Part shown: piece by piece, positions 62,169-64,000 of the stretch
Layout of the letters: each line of letters starts with the position of its first letter
Numbering within the stretch: position 1 is the first letter of the stretch
Source: Bosea sp. AS-1
GTDB lineage: Bacteria; Pseudomonadota; Alphaproteobacteria; Rhizobiales; Beijerinckiaceae
Direction of reading: 5' to 3'
NCBI RefSeq assembly: GCF_002220095.1
Contig: NZ_CP022372.1
Span: 1 to 64,000, forward strand
Length of the DNA stretch: 64,000 bases
Position numbers and translations under genes: made by a program
The notes under the pieces: model-generated
Told to the model about the DNA's origin: nothing
The model's database searches: none
Seen by the model: only the letters and a program-made list of their open reading frames with translations

Positions 62169-64000
62169 ATGACCACGACCGCCACGCCCGAGCATCGCAG
62201 CTTCGAAGCCGACGTCTCCCGTCTGCTCCATATGATGGTGCATTCAGTCTATTCCGACCGGGACGTCTTCCTGCGCGAGCTGATCTCGAACGCAGCCGAC
62301 GCGTGCGAGAAGCTGCGCTACGAAGCGATCGGCACCCCCGAACTCCTGGGGGATGACCCGAAGCTCGCGATCACCATCTCGGCCGATCCGGAGGCCGGCA
62401 GGCTGACCATTGCCGACAACGGCATCGGTATGAGCCATGACGAGATGATCGAAGCTCTCGGCACGATCGCGCGCTCGGGAACACGCAGCTTCATGGAGCG
62501 GGTCGCTAACACCGAAGGCAAGGACGGCGCGCAACTCATCGGCCAGTTCGGCGTAGGCTTTTATTCCGCCTTCATGGTGGCCGAGAAGGTCGAGGTTGTT
62601 AGCCGCCGTGCCGGCAGCGCCGAAGCTTGGATATGGTCTTCGGACGGCAAGGGCGAGTTCACCGTGGCGCTTGCGGCGCTGGACGAGGCTCCGTCCCGCG
62701 GGACGCGCGTGACGCTTCACCTGATGGAGGAGGCCAAGTCCTATGCTGAGCGCTGGACGCTGGAGCGCATCGTCAAGGAACAGTCCGGCCATGTACCGGT
62801 CCCCATCTCGCTGATCACGGAGCCGGGCGCCGATGCGGTCGCCCTCTCCGACGGAGCCGCGCTCTGGACCAGGCCGAAAAGCGAGATCACGAAGGACGAA
62901 TACGCCGATTTCTACCGCAGCGTTGCGGGGCAATATGACGAGCCGGCCGCTACGATCCATTTTCGCGCCGAAGGCCTGCACGAATATACCGCACTTGCCT
63001 TCGTCCCGGGCGCGCGTCCGTTCGATCTCTTCGATGCCGACCGCAAGGGACGGATCAAGCTCTATGTGAAGCGCGTCTTCATCACGGACGAAGCCGAGCT
63101 CCTTCCGCGCTACCTGCGCTTTGTGCGCGGCATCGTCGACACCGCCGACCTGCCGCTCAACGTCTCTCGCGAGATGATCCAGGACAGCCCGCTGCTCGGC
63201 GCGATCAAGAAGGGCGTCACCAGCCGTGTCCTCGCCGATCTCGCGAAACTGGCCGAACAGGATCCGGATACATTCCGTCTGATCTGGGACAATTTCGGCG
63301 TCGTCATCAAGGAAGGACTGTACGAGGATTTCGCGCGCCGGGAGCAACTGCTCGGCCTCGCTCGCTTTCGGACGACAGCCTCCGGCGAAGGGTGGCGCAG
63401 CCTCAAAGACTATGTCGCCGCGCTCAAGGACAACCAGACCGCGATCTACTACATCGCCGGCGACGATGCCTCCCGGATCGCCAACTCCCCGCAGCTCGAA
63501 GGTTTTCGGGCGCGAGGCATCGAGGTGCTGCTGCTGTCGGATCCGATCGACAGCTTCTGGGCCTCGGCAGCACCGGATTTCGAAGGCAAGCCGTTCAAGT
63601 CGGTGACGCAAGGGGCGGCCGATCTCGGTCTTATCCCGCTGCTTGATGGCGCGGCGCCTCCGTCGGCGGAAGCGAGCGAGAAGATCACCGCTCTACTTGC
63701 ATCGATGAAGGAGATTTTGGCCGAACAGGTTGCGGATGTCCGATCCTCCGATCGGCTGACCGAGAGCGCGGTCTGCCTTGTCGCGTCGGATAAGGGGCCG
63801 GATCGCCAGTTCGAACGCCTGCTCAGCGCCGCGGGGCGCGTCGAAAGTGCTGCCAAGCCGATCCTCGAGGTCAACCCTCGGCATGTGATGATCTCAGCTC
63901 TCGCATCAGATAACGATCATGTGCTGCGTTGCGATGTCGCCCACCTACTCCTCGATACCGCCCGCGTCTTGGACGGCGAGCGGCCGACCGACGCAAATGC
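62169..64000 (+). CDS. htpG: Molecular chaperone HtpG (Hsp90), 3' end beyond the window
   Basis: ATP-dependent Hsp90 chaperone. 610 codons are present, against about 620-630 usual, so only the last few are missing. The GHKL ATPase region is clear: VYSDRDVFLRELISNAADAC, TIADNGIGMSHDEMIEALGT, IGQFGVGFYSAFMVAEKVEV; the middle domain has LPLNVSREMIQDSPLLGAIK. ATG 62169 follows 109 bases of spacer. The frame is open to the last base of the window. Confidence 0.95.
   Translation, partial: MTTTATPEHRSFEADVSRLLHMMVHSVYSDRDVFLRELISNAADACEKLRYEAIGTPELLGDDPKLAITISADPEAGRLTIADNGIGMSHDEMIEALGTIARSGTRSFMERVANTEGKDGAQLIGQFGVGFYSAFMVAEKVEVVSRRAGSAEAWIWSSDGKGEFTVALAALDEAPSRGTRVTLHLMEEAKSYAERWTLERIVKEQSGHVPVPISLITEPGADAVALSDGAALWTRPKSEITKDEYADFYRSVAGQYDEPAATIHFRAEGLHEYTALAFVPGARPFDLFDADRKGRIKLYVKRVFITDEAELLPRYLRFVRGIVDTADLPLNVSREMIQDSPLLGAIKKGVTSRVLADLAKLAEQDPDTFRLIWDNFGVVIKEGLYEDFARREQLLGLARFRTTASGEGWRSLKDYVAALKDNQTAIYYIAGDDASRIANSPQLEGFRARGIEVLLLSDPIDSFWASAAPDFEGKPFKSVTQGAADLGLIPLLDGAAPPSAEASEKITALLASMKEILAEQVADVRSSDRLTESAVCLVASDKGPDRQFERLLSAAGRVESAAKPILEVNPRHVMISALASDNDHVLRCDVAHLLLDTARVLDGERPTDAN

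Overview
The window reads as GC-rich alphaproteobacterial chromosome, most likely order Hyphomicrobiales and close to Bosea. That placement is inferred from gene content and codon use, because no rRNA is present. It opens exactly at the dnaA start codon and ends inside htpG, a few codons short of its expected stop. Replication and repair genes run on the plus strand: dnaA, dnaN, recF, then recQ and gyrB.

From 4 to 24 kb lie metabolic modules. A LysE-type exporter and a small membrane protein come first. Tyrosine/homogentisate catabolism is split in two: hppD with a Rieske protein, divergent from an Lrp/AsnC regulator, and hmgA-MFS transporter-fahA-maiA, divergent from a MarR regulator. Between them is a long minus-strand catabolic operon with three SDRs, a GST and a KstD-like flavoprotein. 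It follows a complete branched-chain-amino-acid-type ABC importer and is flanked by GntR and LuxR regulators. Its substrate cannot be read from sequence.

From 28.6 to 33.4 kb, after gyrB, is a decayed accessory patch. It holds an orphan Phd antitoxin split from its original start by an intact IS3-family element, a lone IS end, an IS5-family 3' fragment fused to a piece of an OLD-like ATPase, and an orphan MbcA/ParS/Xre antitoxin. A DUF6671 gene and the dabA-dabB inorganic-carbon transporter follow, divergent from a LysR gene with a strong palindrome beside its start.

From 38.6 to 58 kb is a light/singlet-oxygen stress island. Its centre is the overlapping operon rpoE-chrR-DUF1295-cfa. Around it are a lipase-like lipoprotein, a CPD photolyase, DUF2256, an FeS-type (6-4) photolyase, ribA, an orphan trpB, DUF2177, DUF2147, a membrane protein, an FAD oxidoreductase-DUF1365-cfa operon, two lipocalin lipoproteins, and two related SDRs at the flanks. 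I found one two-part promoter motif (TGATCC-like, exactly 16 bases, CGTA) upstream of six transcription units here, on both strands, with two weaker matches. It looks like a locally clustered sigma-E (ECF11) regulon for DNA repair and membrane-lipid remodelling. Its anti-sigma factor ChrR lacks the two N-terminal zinc-binding cysteines expected in this family.

From 58.4 kb to the end: DUF982, usg, groES-groEL behind a degenerate CIRCE operator, two small unknown genes and htpG. I saw no rRNA, tRNA or CRISPR array.
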